A stretch of 64,000 nucleotides of DNA, from positions 97,501 through 161,500 of the forward strand of contig CAUYUJ010016066.1 of assembly GCA_963575745.1 (NCBI GenBank). The letters run 5' to 3'. Origin of the DNA: Prorocentrum cordatum (taxonomy: Eukaryota; Sar; Dinophyceae; Prorocentrales; Prorocentraceae). The translations under genes and the position numbers were made by a program. Shown one piece after another: positions 52,536 through 63,120 of the stretch. Numbering within the stretch: the stretch's first letter is position 1; each line of letters starts with the position of its first letter. Below the pieces are notes generated by a model. The model saw only the letters and a list, made by a program, of their open reading frames with translations. It did not search any database and had not been told where the DNA came from.

Positions 52536-53335
52536 ATCCTGGCGCCGCCTTCCTCTCCCAACGGGCGCCTTCGCCCCGCGTCGGGACCTGGGGCCCCCCG
52601 CGGACCCCTCCGGCTCGAGCGATGCTGCAGAAAGGTCGGGTCTGTAGGGCTCCGGGCGTGGTCCTTGACAATGCCTCCCTTTTCTCGCGACATCGGATCT
52701 TGAAAAGCGTCTCCGCATCATCATGAACGCGCTTTTTGTTGGATACTGGGCCTCCATGGGGCCCCAGTTCGGGCCCAGGGCCGTCGAGACAACGGCCCAA
52801 GAAACAGCGCCCCCTGGAATGGGTCAGAGTTGAGAGGAGAATGCACGACGTCGGAGTGCTGGGTTCGAGCATGGAGGGTCGAACTTCTTAGACCTGTTTG
52901 AAGCGTCCTCTGGCCTCCGGAAGAGCCCTCGTCGCCACGGCGGAACTCGTCCTGGTCAGGACGTGCTCTGGGACATGTCTGGGGGTTGACTTTCAGCCCC
53001 GGGCAGCCAGAAGGAAGGGGGTAGGTAGGGAGGGGCAGGAAAAGAAAGGTGCGGCACCAGCGTCGATCACAACTGGCAAGACAAATTTCATAACACGCAT
53101 GCGGAACGCAACGAAGATATGAAACGTGACCCTCCACGGAATATGGCACATTCAGTGACGTGATGCGGGAAGGAGGGGGATGAAGAGTATGTGATGTCAG
53201 GCGGCGGCTGGCGTCCCTGTCAAATTTCATGATCAGCGCGCCCTGGGTGACTGTGTCGACGCCGTAGAAGCGCGTGGACATCAGCGTCGCGTCCACCATG
53301 CTCTCCTCCCTCCGCCTCCCTCCTACTTCGTGCTT
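52536..53335. other. No gene recognised
   Basis: Ordinary sequence; several 50-90 codon frames on both strands, none with a domain. Confidence 0.4.
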
Positions 53336-53339
53336 CCTC

Positions 53340-53530
53340 CTTCCCCTCCTTCTCCCGACGGCTCTCCTCCTCCTCCTCCTCCTCCTCCTCCTTCTCCCTC
53401 TCCCTTCTCCCCCTCCCTTCTCCCTTCTCCTTTTCCATTCCCATCGTCCTCCTCCATTCTCATCCTTCATCCTCTATCCTCCTTCTCCATCCTCCTCCTC
53501 CTCACCCACCCTCCTCTTCCATCTTCCCCC
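53340..53530. repeat. (CTC/CTT)n pyrimidine tract
   Basis: CTCCTC and CCTTCTC tract just upstream of the zinc/coiled-coil ORF remnant. Confidence 0.9.
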
Positions 53531-53559
53531 TCCCACTCTCAAGCAACTTGGGCTCGAGC

Positions 53560-54251
53560 ACCACTTTGCAGCTCGCGCCCAGCTGCCACCGCCTTCGCGT
53601 GGTGCGCAGACGCTCCGATTGGCGAACAGTGATGCGACGAAGGCCTCGGGCTGCAGGCAGCACGGACAGCTGGCCGTGGTCCAGGTGTGCCGCACGTGGC
53701 ACATGCGAGTGCTGGAGCCCCGCGGCAGGGAGTGCCACGGCTGCGGGGGACAAGACAGGTCCCGCGGCAAGAAGAGCGACGACCAGCTGCGGATCCCAAA
53801 CGCCCGCAGGGCGAGGGGTCCGAAGCCTGGCGCGGGGAGCCCCAGCTCCGCGTCCACGGGCATCGAGCCGCCGGCCTCCACGCTCGCGGCGGCCACGGAC
53901 CCCCTCCTCGGGAAGCTGCTGGGCGACGACATCCAGAAGAAGCAGGACCAAGGCGAGCCCTCCCAGAACCCCCGACGAGGCGGTGCGCCAGGCGGCGGGA
54001 GCCTTGAGAGTGGCCTCTATGAGGCACGACCAAGCGGCCTCGGCGGTCTCTGGGCCGAAGACAACCTTGAGCATGCCGAGCCCAAGGAACGGGCCGCAGC
54101 GCTAGAACTTGCCCAGGCCGACGAGGCCATGAGCAAGGCGGCGCGTGTGCTAGCTCAGCAGATGGGCGTGATCGGCAGCGACCAGCAGAGGAAGCAACTT
54201 GGTCACGTGTCTGTAATTCGCGTGCTCGCCACAGCATCCACAACAAACTAA
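53560..54251 (+). pseudogene. Retroelement ORF remnant: degenerate zinc finger, PLLGKLLG, coiled coil
   Basis: Most codons end in G or C in a plus frame reading VCRTWHMRVLEPRGRECHGCGG (finger with one Cys apparently lost), then DDQLRIPNARRARGP, ATDPLLGKLLGDDIQKKQDQ. Near 53955 the better frame becomes PDEAVRQAAGALRVASMRHDQAASAV, and near 54075 returns to AEPKERAAALELAQADEAMSKAARVLAQQMG. Together this is finger, short conserved motif and heptad-like helix, the plan of the N-terminal ORF of dinoflagellate LINE-like elements as I remember them. No endonuclease or RT follows. The pyrimidine tract upstream is not part of the protein. Confidence 0.45.
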
Positions 54252-54254
54252 GAC

Positions 54255-55680
54255 TTTTGTCCCACAAACCGCGCCTGTGACGATGCATGCATCTGTTCAC
54301 ATGCTGTACCACTTGTACGCGTCCAGCATGCGTAAATGTAGAACTAGAGTCTTGCAACTCGTATACCACCTCCGCCTGTATGCTCATTCGTCCCTCCCTC
54401 CGCTCTCACCCTCCCTCTTCCTCCCCCTTGTGCTGCTCCTCCTTCTATTCCATCCCGTCTCTGATGCGCCCTTGTTCTCTTCTTCTTCCTCCTCCTCCTC
54501 CTCCTCGTCCTGCTATGTGCGACCTTCTGCGAGACTGCCTGCACAGACTCCTCCCTCCGTGCTCCTCCTCCTTTCTGCAAGCTGATGCTGCATCCTCCCC
54601 CTCCTCCCTCCGCGCTCCTGCTGCATATGTATCGCAAACATAACAGCATCTCAGCACCATCAGAGCATGCGCAGCATGAGGGAGAAACGGCAACAATGAC
54701 CCTTTTGTTCCTCCTCGTCCTCCTCCTCCTCTTCCTCCTGCCTTTCTGCCTTTCCCGCCACGGCGGCGTCTCCCTCCTCCTCCTCCTCGCTACTTACGAA
54801 TGCTACTCTCCTCTATCTCCTGACCGTGCCGGAAGCTCCTCCACCATTCTTCGCGTCGTGTATTTGGCTCTTACAGGGCCAGCTCTTGAGCCGACCCTGA
54901 GCTCGGCGGCTTTCAGCACACTGGAGTTCGACGCGGCAGGCGTTTCCCACCTTTCCGATCACGGCGCGGCGGGCGCCTGACAGCCTTGTCGCATCAGGAC
55001 AAACATACCAGGAGCCTCTCGTCAGGGTGGCCCCAGGCTTCTACACCTCCTCCCTCCATGCTCCTCCTCCCTCCTCTCTCGTCCCTCCTCCCCCGTCTGC
55101 GACCCTCCTGCATCCTCCTCACGCTTTCTCCAGCAAGGCAATCTGTATGCTCCTCCTTTCAACTCTTTCAACGCATCCTGGAATCATGGGTGCCTGCGAG
55201 CCGGCCAACGAGGCTCAAGCGGACACCGAAAGAGGGAGAGAGAGAGAGAGAGAACGGGGTGGGAAGATGCGAGGAAAGAGGACGAGTGGGAGACCTTCCC
55301 ATCTCAGCTCCGCTCTCTCGTCCCTCCTCCCCTTTGCCTGCGACCCTCCTGCGGCCCTCCTCCCGCGCGCTCCAGCAGCGCCATGTCCCCGAGCTTCCCG
55401 TCCGACGCCGCGCTCCGCAGGGCCCCGCAGAAGAGTGTCGCGCCTCCGGGCCCCCGGGCGGCCCGCCCAGGCCGCGGGAGGGAAGGCTGTCGAGGGCCAC
55501 GCCCGTACAGCCAAGACGCTGAAATGAGGAACAGTTTGGATTCGGAAGGGGCTCGATGTTCCTCGCGTCCTTCCGTGGTCGTTCCTCTAGCCCTTCTCGT
55601 GCACCCAGGCTATTTTGAAGCCACAGAGGGGCTTCGTTCCTCATCTGGCGTTCCTTATTTCGGCGGCCCAACTGTATAGT
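54255..55680. other. No gene recognised; CTCC-rich
   Basis: Pyrimidine-rich with CTCCTC tracts at 54480-54510, 54690-54740 and 55040-55120, and a GAGA tract at 55231-55250. A GC-ending stretch at 55378-55520 could be an exon remnant on the plus strand, but it has no recognisable motif. Confidence 0.45.
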
Positions 55681-55682
55681 AA

Positions 55683-55810
55683 GGACGCGCCTCGAAGGGA
55701 GGCCTTGGAAGGCCGTCTCGAAGCTTTGTCGAGCGGGCCGCGGCCAACAGAAGTGGCCAAGGATGGGCCGAGGAGGGACGGATGCAAGGGTACCCTTGGG
55801 AAGGTTGCCC
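55683..55810 (+). repeat. Dispersed repeat D, copy 1
   Basis: Shares TTGGAAGGCCGT, a TCGA...CGGGCCGCGGC stretch, GTGGCCAAGGATGGGCCGA and ACCCTTGGGA with 58630-58770. Confidence 0.65.
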
Positions 55811-56384
55811 ATCCTCACTGTGCGGGTTGACCGCGAGCAAGTTTTAGGCTAAGAAATTAGACTTCACCCTACGCTTCCTCTTGAACAGTTACCGTTGTCC
55901 AGGTCCAGATGCACGAGCACTCTACGCAGAACAGAAGCTCCAAGAGCACGCCCATGGTCCAGCCCAGATTTCTGATTCTCTGAAGCGGGAGCTGAAGTGA
56001 ATATACGAAAGTTGATGTTTTTTTCTCCAGTTTTTTGATGGATGTAAACGACTTCTGCTGTTCCTCGGCCCGCATGGGCGCTTCCACGCCTTCTGCAAGC
56101 GTCCCTCTGGGTGTCTCTGGATCTGCCCAGGCCTCTCTGGTGGTACCTCGATTTGTCTCGATTTGTCGAACTTGGTCCCCGCAAGTCGATCGGAGAGGAG
56201 TCGCCAAGCCCTCTTGAAGTGGCCCAGGGACGCACACACACACACACATCGGCAGACACACATATCCCAGGATCCCCCGTCTTTTCCTACATTCTCTGGA
56301 CCTTCGTCGCCCCCCTCCACGTCCCATACACTCCATGCCTTCAGCGTGATCGACGATTTTTTGTTTATATGTGTGTATGTGTGT
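55811..56384. other. No gene recognised
   Basis: AT-richer unique-looking sequence with a short (CA)n tract at 56232-56270. No supported frame. Confidence 0.4.
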
Positions 56385-56467
56385 ATGTCTGTATATATAT
56401 ATATATGTATGCATGTATGTATGTATGTATGTATGTATGTATGTATGTATGTATGTATGTATGTATG

Positions 56468-56498
<31 letters not shown>

Positions 56499-56556
56499 GT
56501 GTATATATGTATGTATGTATGTATGTATGTGTGTGTATGTATGTATGTATGTATGC

Positions 56557-56589
<33 letters not shown>

Positions 56590-56707
56590 TGTGTGTATGT
56601 ATGTGCGCATGCATGTATGTATGTATATGTGTATACATGTATGTTTGTATGTATGTATGCATGTATGTATGTATGTATGTATATATCTATGTATGTAAAT
56701 ATGTATG

Positions 56708-56741
<34 letters not shown>

Positions 56742-57016
56742 TGTATGTATGTATGTATATATCTATGTATGTATGGATGTATGTATGGATGGATGTATGT
56801 ATGTATGTATGTATGTATGTATGTATGTATATATGCATGCATGTATGTATGTATGTATATATGCATGCATGTATGTATGTATGTATGTATGTATGCATGT
56901 GTGTATGTATGTATGTATGTATGCATGTATGTATGTATGTATGTATGTATGTATGTATGTATGTATGTATGTATGTATGTATGTATGTGTATATGTGTAT
57001 ATATATATATATTTAT
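56385..57016. repeat. ~630-bp (TATG)n microsatellite
   Basis: GTAT tetranucleotide tract with GCAT and ATAT variants, opened and closed by TATATA. Met/Cys/Val/Tyr and His/Thr/Ile frames of up to 319 codons are artefacts. Confidence 0.98.
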
Positions 57017-57179
57017 GAGAAAAATAAGCACGAATAAACAACAAGTGCATACACATAAGCTTGTGGGACGTGCGAAGCACAACACTGAAGTATGTCCGCG
57101 CCACCGCGGGCCACCTGCGTGAATGTGCACGGCCTCGTGCTGGCCATGAACCTAAGGAGCGGTCGAGCCCCTGGTTCCC

Positions 57180-57335
57180 TTTTAGAATCTAAATCTCAGG
57201 AAATCTGAATGTAACGAAATCTCAATCTATGGAAATCTAACGAAATCTATCTGACGAGCGAAATCTATCTAACGAAATCTAAATCGATCGAAATCTAACG
57301 AGGAACGATCGATTTAAATCTAACGAAGTCTAAGG
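57180..57335 (+). repeat. AT-rich (GAAATCTAAC)n-like repeat
   Basis: At least ten copies of (A)AATCTA(A)(C) words in 150 bp, with one inverted GATCGAT/ATCGATC pair. Confidence 0.8.
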
Positions 57336-57359
57336 TTTTTTTTTCTTGTCCCCTCCGCC

Positions 57360-57515
57360 CTCTGCAGGGCGAGGGTGTGGAGCCCAGCCCTCCCTGCGCC
57401 GACGACGACGGCGGCGCCCAGGGCGGGCCCCCAGGGGAGCCTTGGCTGAACGGGCAGTCCGCGTCCCAGGGGCACGCGGCGTGGAGCTTCACCTTGACCT
57501 CCTCCTTCGGGGGAC
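57360..57515 (-). other. Possible coding exon, unassigned
   Basis: Minus-strand stretch PKEEVKVKLHAACPWDADC then PFSQGSPGGPPWAPPSSSAQ with nearly all codons ending in G or C, followed by CCCTGCAG. No domain; the opposite strand is also open. Confidence 0.25.
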
Positions 57516-57824
57516 GGGAGGGGGATGAGGAGGAGGAGGAGGGGGAGGGGGAGGAGGGCAAGCTAGGTGCGCTCGCGTCATATCTGGCTTCCTACCCCTC
57601 CCTCCCATCCCTCACCATGGCGCAGATCCCCTCTCTACTCGCACAGTCGGATGTCGAGCAGGGCAATGAGCCCGAAAGGGTACGCGATGCATTGTAGAGC
57701 ACGGCGTGGCATGGCGTAGAAGAGCACCGCGAAGCGTAGTATGAACCTAACGTTGCATTGCATGCCGTGGCACGGCACGGGAAATGACGCCAGCGCTGCA
57801 GCGGGAGCACGAGTCGAAACGAGC

Positions 57825-58345
57825 GGAAGCGCGGGAATGAGGCCCGCGCTGCAGCGGGAGCACGATTCGGAACGAGCGGAAGCACGCCGGAATCGGCCCG
57901 GGAGGCTTCCCGGGCGCCAGAAGCAGAAATTCAGCATTTTCAAAAAAAAAAATTGTATTGGAATGGCCTTTTTTCGGCGTCGCCTCGGAACTCGATTTTC
58001 CGGCGCCGGCCGGAACCGGCTCCGGACCGGGCCTGATGGGCGCCGGCCAGGGCGCCGGCTCGGGCGTCCGGCCCGGGCGCCGGCTCGGGCGCCGGCCCGG
58101 GCGTCGGAATCGGCCGAGGAGGCCTCCCCGGGTGCCAGAAGCAGAAATTCAACATTTTCAAAAGAAAAATGTGGATTGAAATGTCCTTTTTTCGGCGCCG
58201 CCTCGGAACTCGATTTTCCGGCGCCGGCCAGAACGGGCTCCAGACCCGGCCCGAGTGCCGGCCCGGGCGCCGGCTCGGGCGTGCAGGCGCCGGCGGAAAT
58301 GAGGCCAGCGCTGCAGCGGGAGCACGATTCGGAACGAGCGGGGCC
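57825..58345 (+). repeat. ~217-bp tandem repeat, two and a part units
   Basis: CCAGAAGCAGAAATTCA at 57914 and 58131, each followed by CATTTTCAAAA, then CTTTTTTCGGCG and CTCGGAACTCGATTTTCCGG, and a GGCGCCGGC-rich spacer. A GCGCTGCAGCGGGAGCACGA word occurs at about 57793, 57849 and 58308. No protein domain. Confidence 0.85.
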
Positions 58346-58509
58346 CGAAAATGAGGCCGGCGCCTCAACGAGAGCAGCACTTTGGAAACAAATGCAGGCG
58401 AAAACCCAACTCTGGGGAAACCTGTTAAAAAACAGTACGCGGGGGGGGGCGGCTACTCCCATTCCGTCATCAGGGGAAGAGGGAGAGTAGTATTCATATT
58501 GAGTAATTG

Positions 58510-58612
58510 TGGAGGGGGAGGAGGAGGAGGAGAAGGAGGAGGAGGAGGAGGATGAGGAGGAGGAGGTGGAGGAGGAGGAGGAGGAGGAGGAGGAGGAGGA
58601 GGAGGAGTGGAG
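58510..58612. repeat. (GGA)n microsatellite
   Basis: GGA tract. Confidence 0.95.
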
Positions 58613-58629
58613 GGGTTGCAATCAAAACT

Positions 58630-58770
58630 GATAGCAAAGGTGCACGACAAAGACGCAGGGGTCTTGGAAGGCCGTGTCGACACTCTTCTGGCGGGGCGCG
58701 GCGAACGAACGTGGCCAAGGATGGGCCGACGGGAAATGATGCAATGGACACCTTGGGAGGAGGGGAGGGG
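58630..58770 (+). repeat. Dispersed repeat D, copy 2
   Basis: Second copy of the 55.7-kb repeat (shared GTGGCCAAGGATGGGCCGA); runs into a (GGGGA)n tract at 58755-58830. Confidence 0.65.
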
Positions 58771-58830
58771 AGGGGAGGGGAGGGGAGGGGAGGGGAGGGG
58801 AGGGGGGAGGGGGGGGGAGGGGAGGGGAGG
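58755..58830. repeat. (GGGGA)n microsatellite
   Basis: GGGGA pentamer tract. Confidence 0.95.
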
Positions 58831-58916
58831 ACAAACAGACAAGCAGACAGGCCCGCATCCCGGCCCCGGAGGGCGGTCCTCGAAGAGGGCAAGAGGCAGG
58901 AGGCGAGGGGAGGAGA

Positions 58917-59123
58917 GACTGGACGCCCGACTTGGGTACGGGAACAATGGGTACACCATTCAACAGCAAATGTTGTCCAACACCGGCAGCGGCCTCAGCG
59001 GGGCAAGCGGCCTTCTATACCAAATGGACAGCGTCCGCGGCGGCGCGGATAGCGAGTCCTCTTCAGAATGAGCAGGAACTGCTCTTGGGCATCGTGCCCA
59101 TTCTTGCTGTATCCATTCTTGGC
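58917..59123. mobile_element. MITE-like element, family A, copy 2
   Basis: Same orientation and layout as 47123-47337: left end GGACGCCCGACTTGGGTACG, the CAACAGCAAATGTTGTCC transition to the centre, a centre with TGGACAGCGTCCGCGG, and a right end with TCTTGGGCATCGTGCCCATT. The inverted repeats have diverged more than in copy 1. Confidence 0.75.
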
Positions 59124-59289
59124 GGCGCGCAGGGGGGGGTAGGGGCAGGGGGGAGGGTTCTCGGAAGAAGGCTGCTTCTCAGAACGCGCGGGCTGTAGAT
59201 GTAAGGCCCGCGCCTTCTGAGAAGCGGCCTCCTTCTAAGAGGTCTGTCCCACTACCCCCCCCCTGCGCGCGGCCGACACGCGATGCTCC

Positions 59290-59428
59290 CATGCATTGCC
59301 TCCTCCTCCTCCTCCTCCTCCTCCTCCTCCTCCTCCTCCTCCCCTCCCCCTCCTCCTCCTCCTCCTCCTCCTCCTCCTCCTCCGCCTCCTCCTCCTCCTC
59401 CTCCTCCTCCTCCTCCTCCTCCTCCTAT
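59290..59428. repeat. (TCC)n microsatellite
   Basis: TCC tract flanked on both sides by GCTCCCATGCATTGCC, a 16-bp direct repeat at 59284 and about 59429. Confidence 0.95.
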
Positions 59429-59553
59429 GCTCCCATGCATTGCCACCGAATTTTTCGCCCCGAGAGAAGAGGGGCCCTCGTTCCACACCCAGCGTAACAC
59501 CCATTCTTTCCTAGCAACCCGCTTCGACCGTCCCGATCTGAGCCTCTATATTT

Positions 59554-59724
59554 CGAGTACGGGATCGACTACAAAATAGAGTTACCTCAAAATTGATTGT
59601 CTCGTCGAATCCATGAATCAAGCGTCGAATTTTGGTTCTAGGAACATGATACGAACGTTTTTTCTAGCTTCGGCGAGAAAATGAATTCTGGGGTACATCA
59701 ATTCTGTAATCGATCCCCTACTCG
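59554..59724. mobile_element. MITE-like element, family B, copy 2
   Basis: Arms begin CGAGTACGGGATCGACTACA (left) and CGAGTAGGGGATCGATTACA (complement of right), then (C)CTCAAAATTGATT / CCCCAGAATTC. Homologue of 2891-3053. Confidence 0.8.
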
Positions 59725-59778
59725 AGTATTCCCTATCCCTCCCTCTCCCTCGACCCCCGCCTCCATCCTCCCTGCCCC

Positions 59779-59832
59779 TCCTGTTGGGCATCGTACCAAT
59801 TCTCTCCGTGCCCATTTCCTTTGCTCCGAGGG
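59779..59832. mobile_element. MITE family A remnant (right arm only)
   Basis: CTGTTGGGCATCGTACCAAT followed by TCTCTCCGTGCCCATTTC matches the right inverted repeat of the two fuller copies; no left arm. Confidence 0.65.
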
Positions 59833-59839
59833 AGGATCG

Positions 59840-60035
59840 GCGGTGAGCGAGGGGGGGACATGAGAAGCAGAAGGCCTTCTCAGAAGGCGGCGGTACTTCT
59901 GAGAGGCCCTCGCGCCTTCTGAGAAGCTTCCTGCGCCCTCGGGGAAGGCTTGGGGCTCTTCTCGGGAGGCTGGGGGACTTCCGAGCTCTCTGAGAAGGCC
60001 CGCCCCTTCTCACTTCCTCCTAAGCTCGCCGCCAA
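59840..60035. other. CTTCTGAGAAG-rich stretch, no gene
   Basis: Several copies of the palindromic word CTTCTGAGAAG or CTTCTCAGAAG, also present at about 59160-59240. Confidence 0.5.
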
Positions 60036-60263
60036 GTGAGCGTTTTCTTATTCGGCGTTTCGACATGGGGCGGAAGGGGGAGGGGAGGGGATGGGTCTGG
60101 CTCCGGCCATCTGCTGAATGCGACTGTTTGCAGCAGTGCGTCCTATGGGGGAGACTCCACCTGCTCGATACAGGCGCCCAAAAACGGTCAAGATCTACTC
60201 CATGGGGGGGATGCGGTGCAAAAGGCCCGCGCCGATCGGCAAGACAATGAACAAGAGAAAACG
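60036..60263 (+). repeat. Dispersed repeat C, copy 2
   Basis: Inverted relative of 3288-3610, with the G-rich variable tract short (60070-60090). Followed, as in copy 1, by a GGA-type tract. Confidence 0.75.
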
Positions 60264-60287
60264 ATCACCAAGAGAGCATCGTGAAAT

Positions 60288-60410
60288 TGTGGAGGAGGCG
60301 GAGGAGGAGGAGGTGAAGGAGGAGGAGGGGGAGGGGGAGGAGGAGGAGGAGGAGGAGGAGGAGGAGGAGGAGGAGGAGGAGGAGGAGGCGGCGGAGAAGG
60401 AGGAGTTGGA
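60288..60410. repeat. (GGA)n microsatellite
   Basis: GGA tract with GGC interruptions. Confidence 0.95.
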
Positions 60411-60765
60411 GCAGGGGTCGGGCCTCCACCCTGACGTCCGCCGACGTATTTTCGTTTCCGCCCGCGGCCCCAGAGACAAAGGCCTCGACCGCTTCTCTGG
60501 GGGTGGTCTCTTCGTCTCGGGTCGACTGTGGATAATCACCCTGGGGCCACTAACGGGTTCCAAAGGCCGACGTCGAGCGAAAACGACGGGATTGAAGAAA
60601 TCATGCTGCCGGATATCTGGGCACGCTTCCTCCCCAGGCTCGCCGCCGAGAGGAACCTTCGGGGGTTCCAGGGTGTGGCCAGAGGCTCGTGACGTCGAGG
60701 ACGGTGGGGGGGGGCATGAGGACGGGGGAGAGGAGCGGAAGGAGGGACAAGGAAGGGGAGAAGGA
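60411..60765. other. No gene recognised
   Basis: Ordinary GC-rich sequence; no supported frame. Confidence 0.4.
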
Positions 60766-60769
60766 TAGG

Positions 60770-60816
60770 GGTGGTGATGATGACGACGACGACGCGATGA
60801 CGATGACGATGGTGAT

Positions 60817-60850
<34 letters not shown>

Positions 60851-61000
60851 GTGATGATGATGCTGATGACAATGATGCTGTTGCTGATGATGATGAGGAG
60901 GAGGAGGAGAAGGAGAAGGATACCGAACATGAGACGGAGGAGGAGGAGGATGAGGAGGAGGAGGACGAGGATGAGGATGAGAGACACGCGGAGGAAGATG
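60770..61000. repeat. (GATGAC)n then (GGA)n tract
   Basis: GAT/GAC trinucleotides to about 60895, then GGA-rich to 61000. Confidence 0.95.
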
Positions 61001-61199
61001 TGCTGGAGGAACACGGTGCGTAACAATCCGCCACCGTGCCTGCGGCACGTTGAGGCGTGGAAGGCTGCCAAGGGCTGCCTGACAAGGCTTCTGTAGTTTT
61101 CTAAGGGACCCCCCCGCACCCCCGGTCACACTCACCCGACTGCATCGCCCCTGTTACCGGGGGTCCCTGGGCGGCCATGACGACTCCCTGGTGCTGTCA

Positions 61200-61510
61200 A
61201 GGCTTCCATGACGGCCCAGGAGGCCCCCAAGACGGTCCAAGAGGGCCCAGAGTTGCCGAACGATCGCTCGAAGACGCCCAAGATAGCCTCAAGATGGCCG
61301 AAGAGGCCTCCAAGACGCCTTAAGAGGCCTCCAAGAGGCCTCCCAAGAGGGCCTCAAGAGGCAACAATCATGGATTTTCCGTATGACTTTGTAGGATTTT
61401 GGCGTTCCCGCCTTTTCGGCTGTCCAACGCTCCGAGACGGCCCAAGAGGCCCCCAAACCGCCCAAGAGGCCTCCAAGAGAGCCCCAAGACGTCTCCCACG
61501 AGATCCCAAC
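61200..61510 (+). repeat. AAGAGGCC(T/C)CC-type imperfect repeat
   Basis: Many AAGAGGCCTCCAAG/AAGACG(G/C)CC words, split by a ~75-bp non-repetitive AT-richer insert at 61370-61440. Confidence 0.7.
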
Positions 61511-61664
61511 GAACATCCAACAGGCTTCATACCCACAGTCCAAGCACGGTGGCGGGACTTGCCATAGGCAACTGAATACACTTTGAGGATGGGAGGCGGA
61601 GATTGGGGACACGAGGAGGGAGGAAAAGCAGGAGGATCGGTGCGGGGCGGGAGGAACAGAAGAG

Positions 61665-61992
61665 GATGAGGATGAAGCTGAGGCTGAGGCTGATGATGAT
61701 TTTGATGATGATGAGGATGAGGATTATGATGATGATGCTGATGATGATGAGGTGGTGGATGATGATGATGATAATGATAATGCTGATGATGCTGATGATG
61801 ATAGTGATGCTGATAAGGATGATGATGATGCTGATGCTGCTGCTGACGCTGATCATGCTGATGATGATGCTGATGCTGCTGATGCTGATGATGATGACGA
61901 CAATGATGATGCTGCTGCTGATGATGCTGATGATCGTGATTCTGAGGATGCTGCTGCTGATGATGATGATGCTGATGATGATGATGATGATG
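61665..61992. repeat. (GAT)n/(GCT)n microsatellite
   Basis: GATGAT tract with GCTGCT interruptions; Asp-, Met- and His-rich frames are artefacts. Confidence 0.95.
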
Positions 61993-62081
61993 TGGACGAC
62001 TCCGTGGCCAGACGATTCTTTTTGTGCAAGAGGGCGCCAGGCGAGGACTCGAAATCTGATGCCGCAGGGGCCAGCACCAGG
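61992..62081 (+). repeat. ~90-bp direct repeat, copy 1
   Basis: GTGGACGACTCCGTGGCCAG to GCCAGCACCAG; 97-98% identical to 62184-62274. It directly follows the GAT tract. Confidence 0.9.
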
Positions 62082-62183
62082 CCAAAGAAAAACATTCTTG
62101 AGTTGGGAGAAAGGGGGGAGGGAGAGACTTGAGAATGGAAGCGCGGCCCGAAAGAGAGCCACAAATAGCAGCGGGCAGCATAA

Positions 62184-62274
62184 TGTGGACGACTCCGTGG
62201 CCAGACGATTCTTTTTGTGCAAGAGGGCGCCGGGCGAGGACTCGAAATCTGATGCCGCAGGGGCCAGCGCCAGG
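62184..62274 (+). repeat. ~90-bp direct repeat, copy 2
   Basis: Second copy, 192 bp downstream of the first, ending GCCAGCGCCAGG. Confidence 0.9.
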
Positions 62275-62327
62275 TAATATGGCTAGTCCACGACACTGGC
62301 TGAAAGCCGCAATACTTGAATGAGAAC

Positions 62328-63120
62328 TCACACACATCTCGATAGTCGGGAGACGTATCGAAGGCTATCTACGCTGTTGGCCATCATTTCACATGCGAAT
62401 CGTAGGATACAGGCAGGTGGGTGGCGCGCAGCGCTGCGCATCTGACGGTCTAACGATGGGATGCCTAACTCGCCGAGGTGTCGCTTCTGAGTGCGACGGC
62501 ACGGCGAGGCAACAGGCGAACAGGTCAGGGATAGCCGATCAATATCTTTCACGTTCCAGCTTACAGGTCGAAATCTGTTTTTGACGCGGCCAGAGTACAT
62601 GCAGGAATCGAAAACTGTCGAAGAAGAAGTCTGGCTCACAAGAGTGGTGCACGCACGGCCGTCCCATGTAAAAGACGCGTCGGGATGGCGTAAGATGGCG
62701 GGCACTTTCTTAACGCAGCATTCAGACAGGACGCGCAAGTACTGATCCTGAAAAAGGTTGGCGATGCGAACAGATCGAGCTTTAAAGCTGGTCAGCGTCG
62801 GGGGGCCGCGAGGATGCAGCTTAGACCGCACAACGGGGGGCTGACGAAACCAGGTGGCGGTGTCGGGTTCCACCCACACGCACGAGAGGCAGCTAGAACG
62901 AATCCAGCCTAAGACGCGCCGCGTCACTGCGGGATCGGTGATGTCGTCACCTGCGTGGCGACTCGAGTCGAGGTGCACGACGCCGAAGCCCAACCGCTGC
63001 AGGGCGCGGGCCGCCCCACTGTCGCAGCCGAGCACCAGCGCAGGGCAGTGCCTGCTTCTCGTAGACGCCCGCCTGGCAGAGCGCCACAGGCGCGTCAGGC
63101 GAAGGCCCACCGTGCAGTGA
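62328..63120 (-). pseudogene. Methyltransferase-like domain 3' of a YR gene
   Basis: Continues the YR polyprotein in a second frame (change near 63115). RSRHCPALVLGCDSGAARAL and GFGVVHLDSSRHAGDDITDP look like a Rossmann-type SAM-binding start. VTRRVLGWIRSS, CVWVEPDTATWFRQPP and VPAILRHPDASFTWD sit where cytosine-5 methyltransferase-like proteins carry the P-C and E-N-P motifs, here P-D and H-P. The tail FDSCMYSGRVKNRFRPVSWN leads to RQMRSAARHPPACILRFACE. The catalytic Cys position is not conserved. The frame ends at 62328. From memory, dinoflagellate retroelements often carry this module; activity in this copy is doubtful. Confidence 0.5.

Noticed and set aside
56163-57122. 319-codon Cys/Met/Val/Tyr frame that looks like membrane protein
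   Set aside because: Direct translation of the (TATG)n tract.
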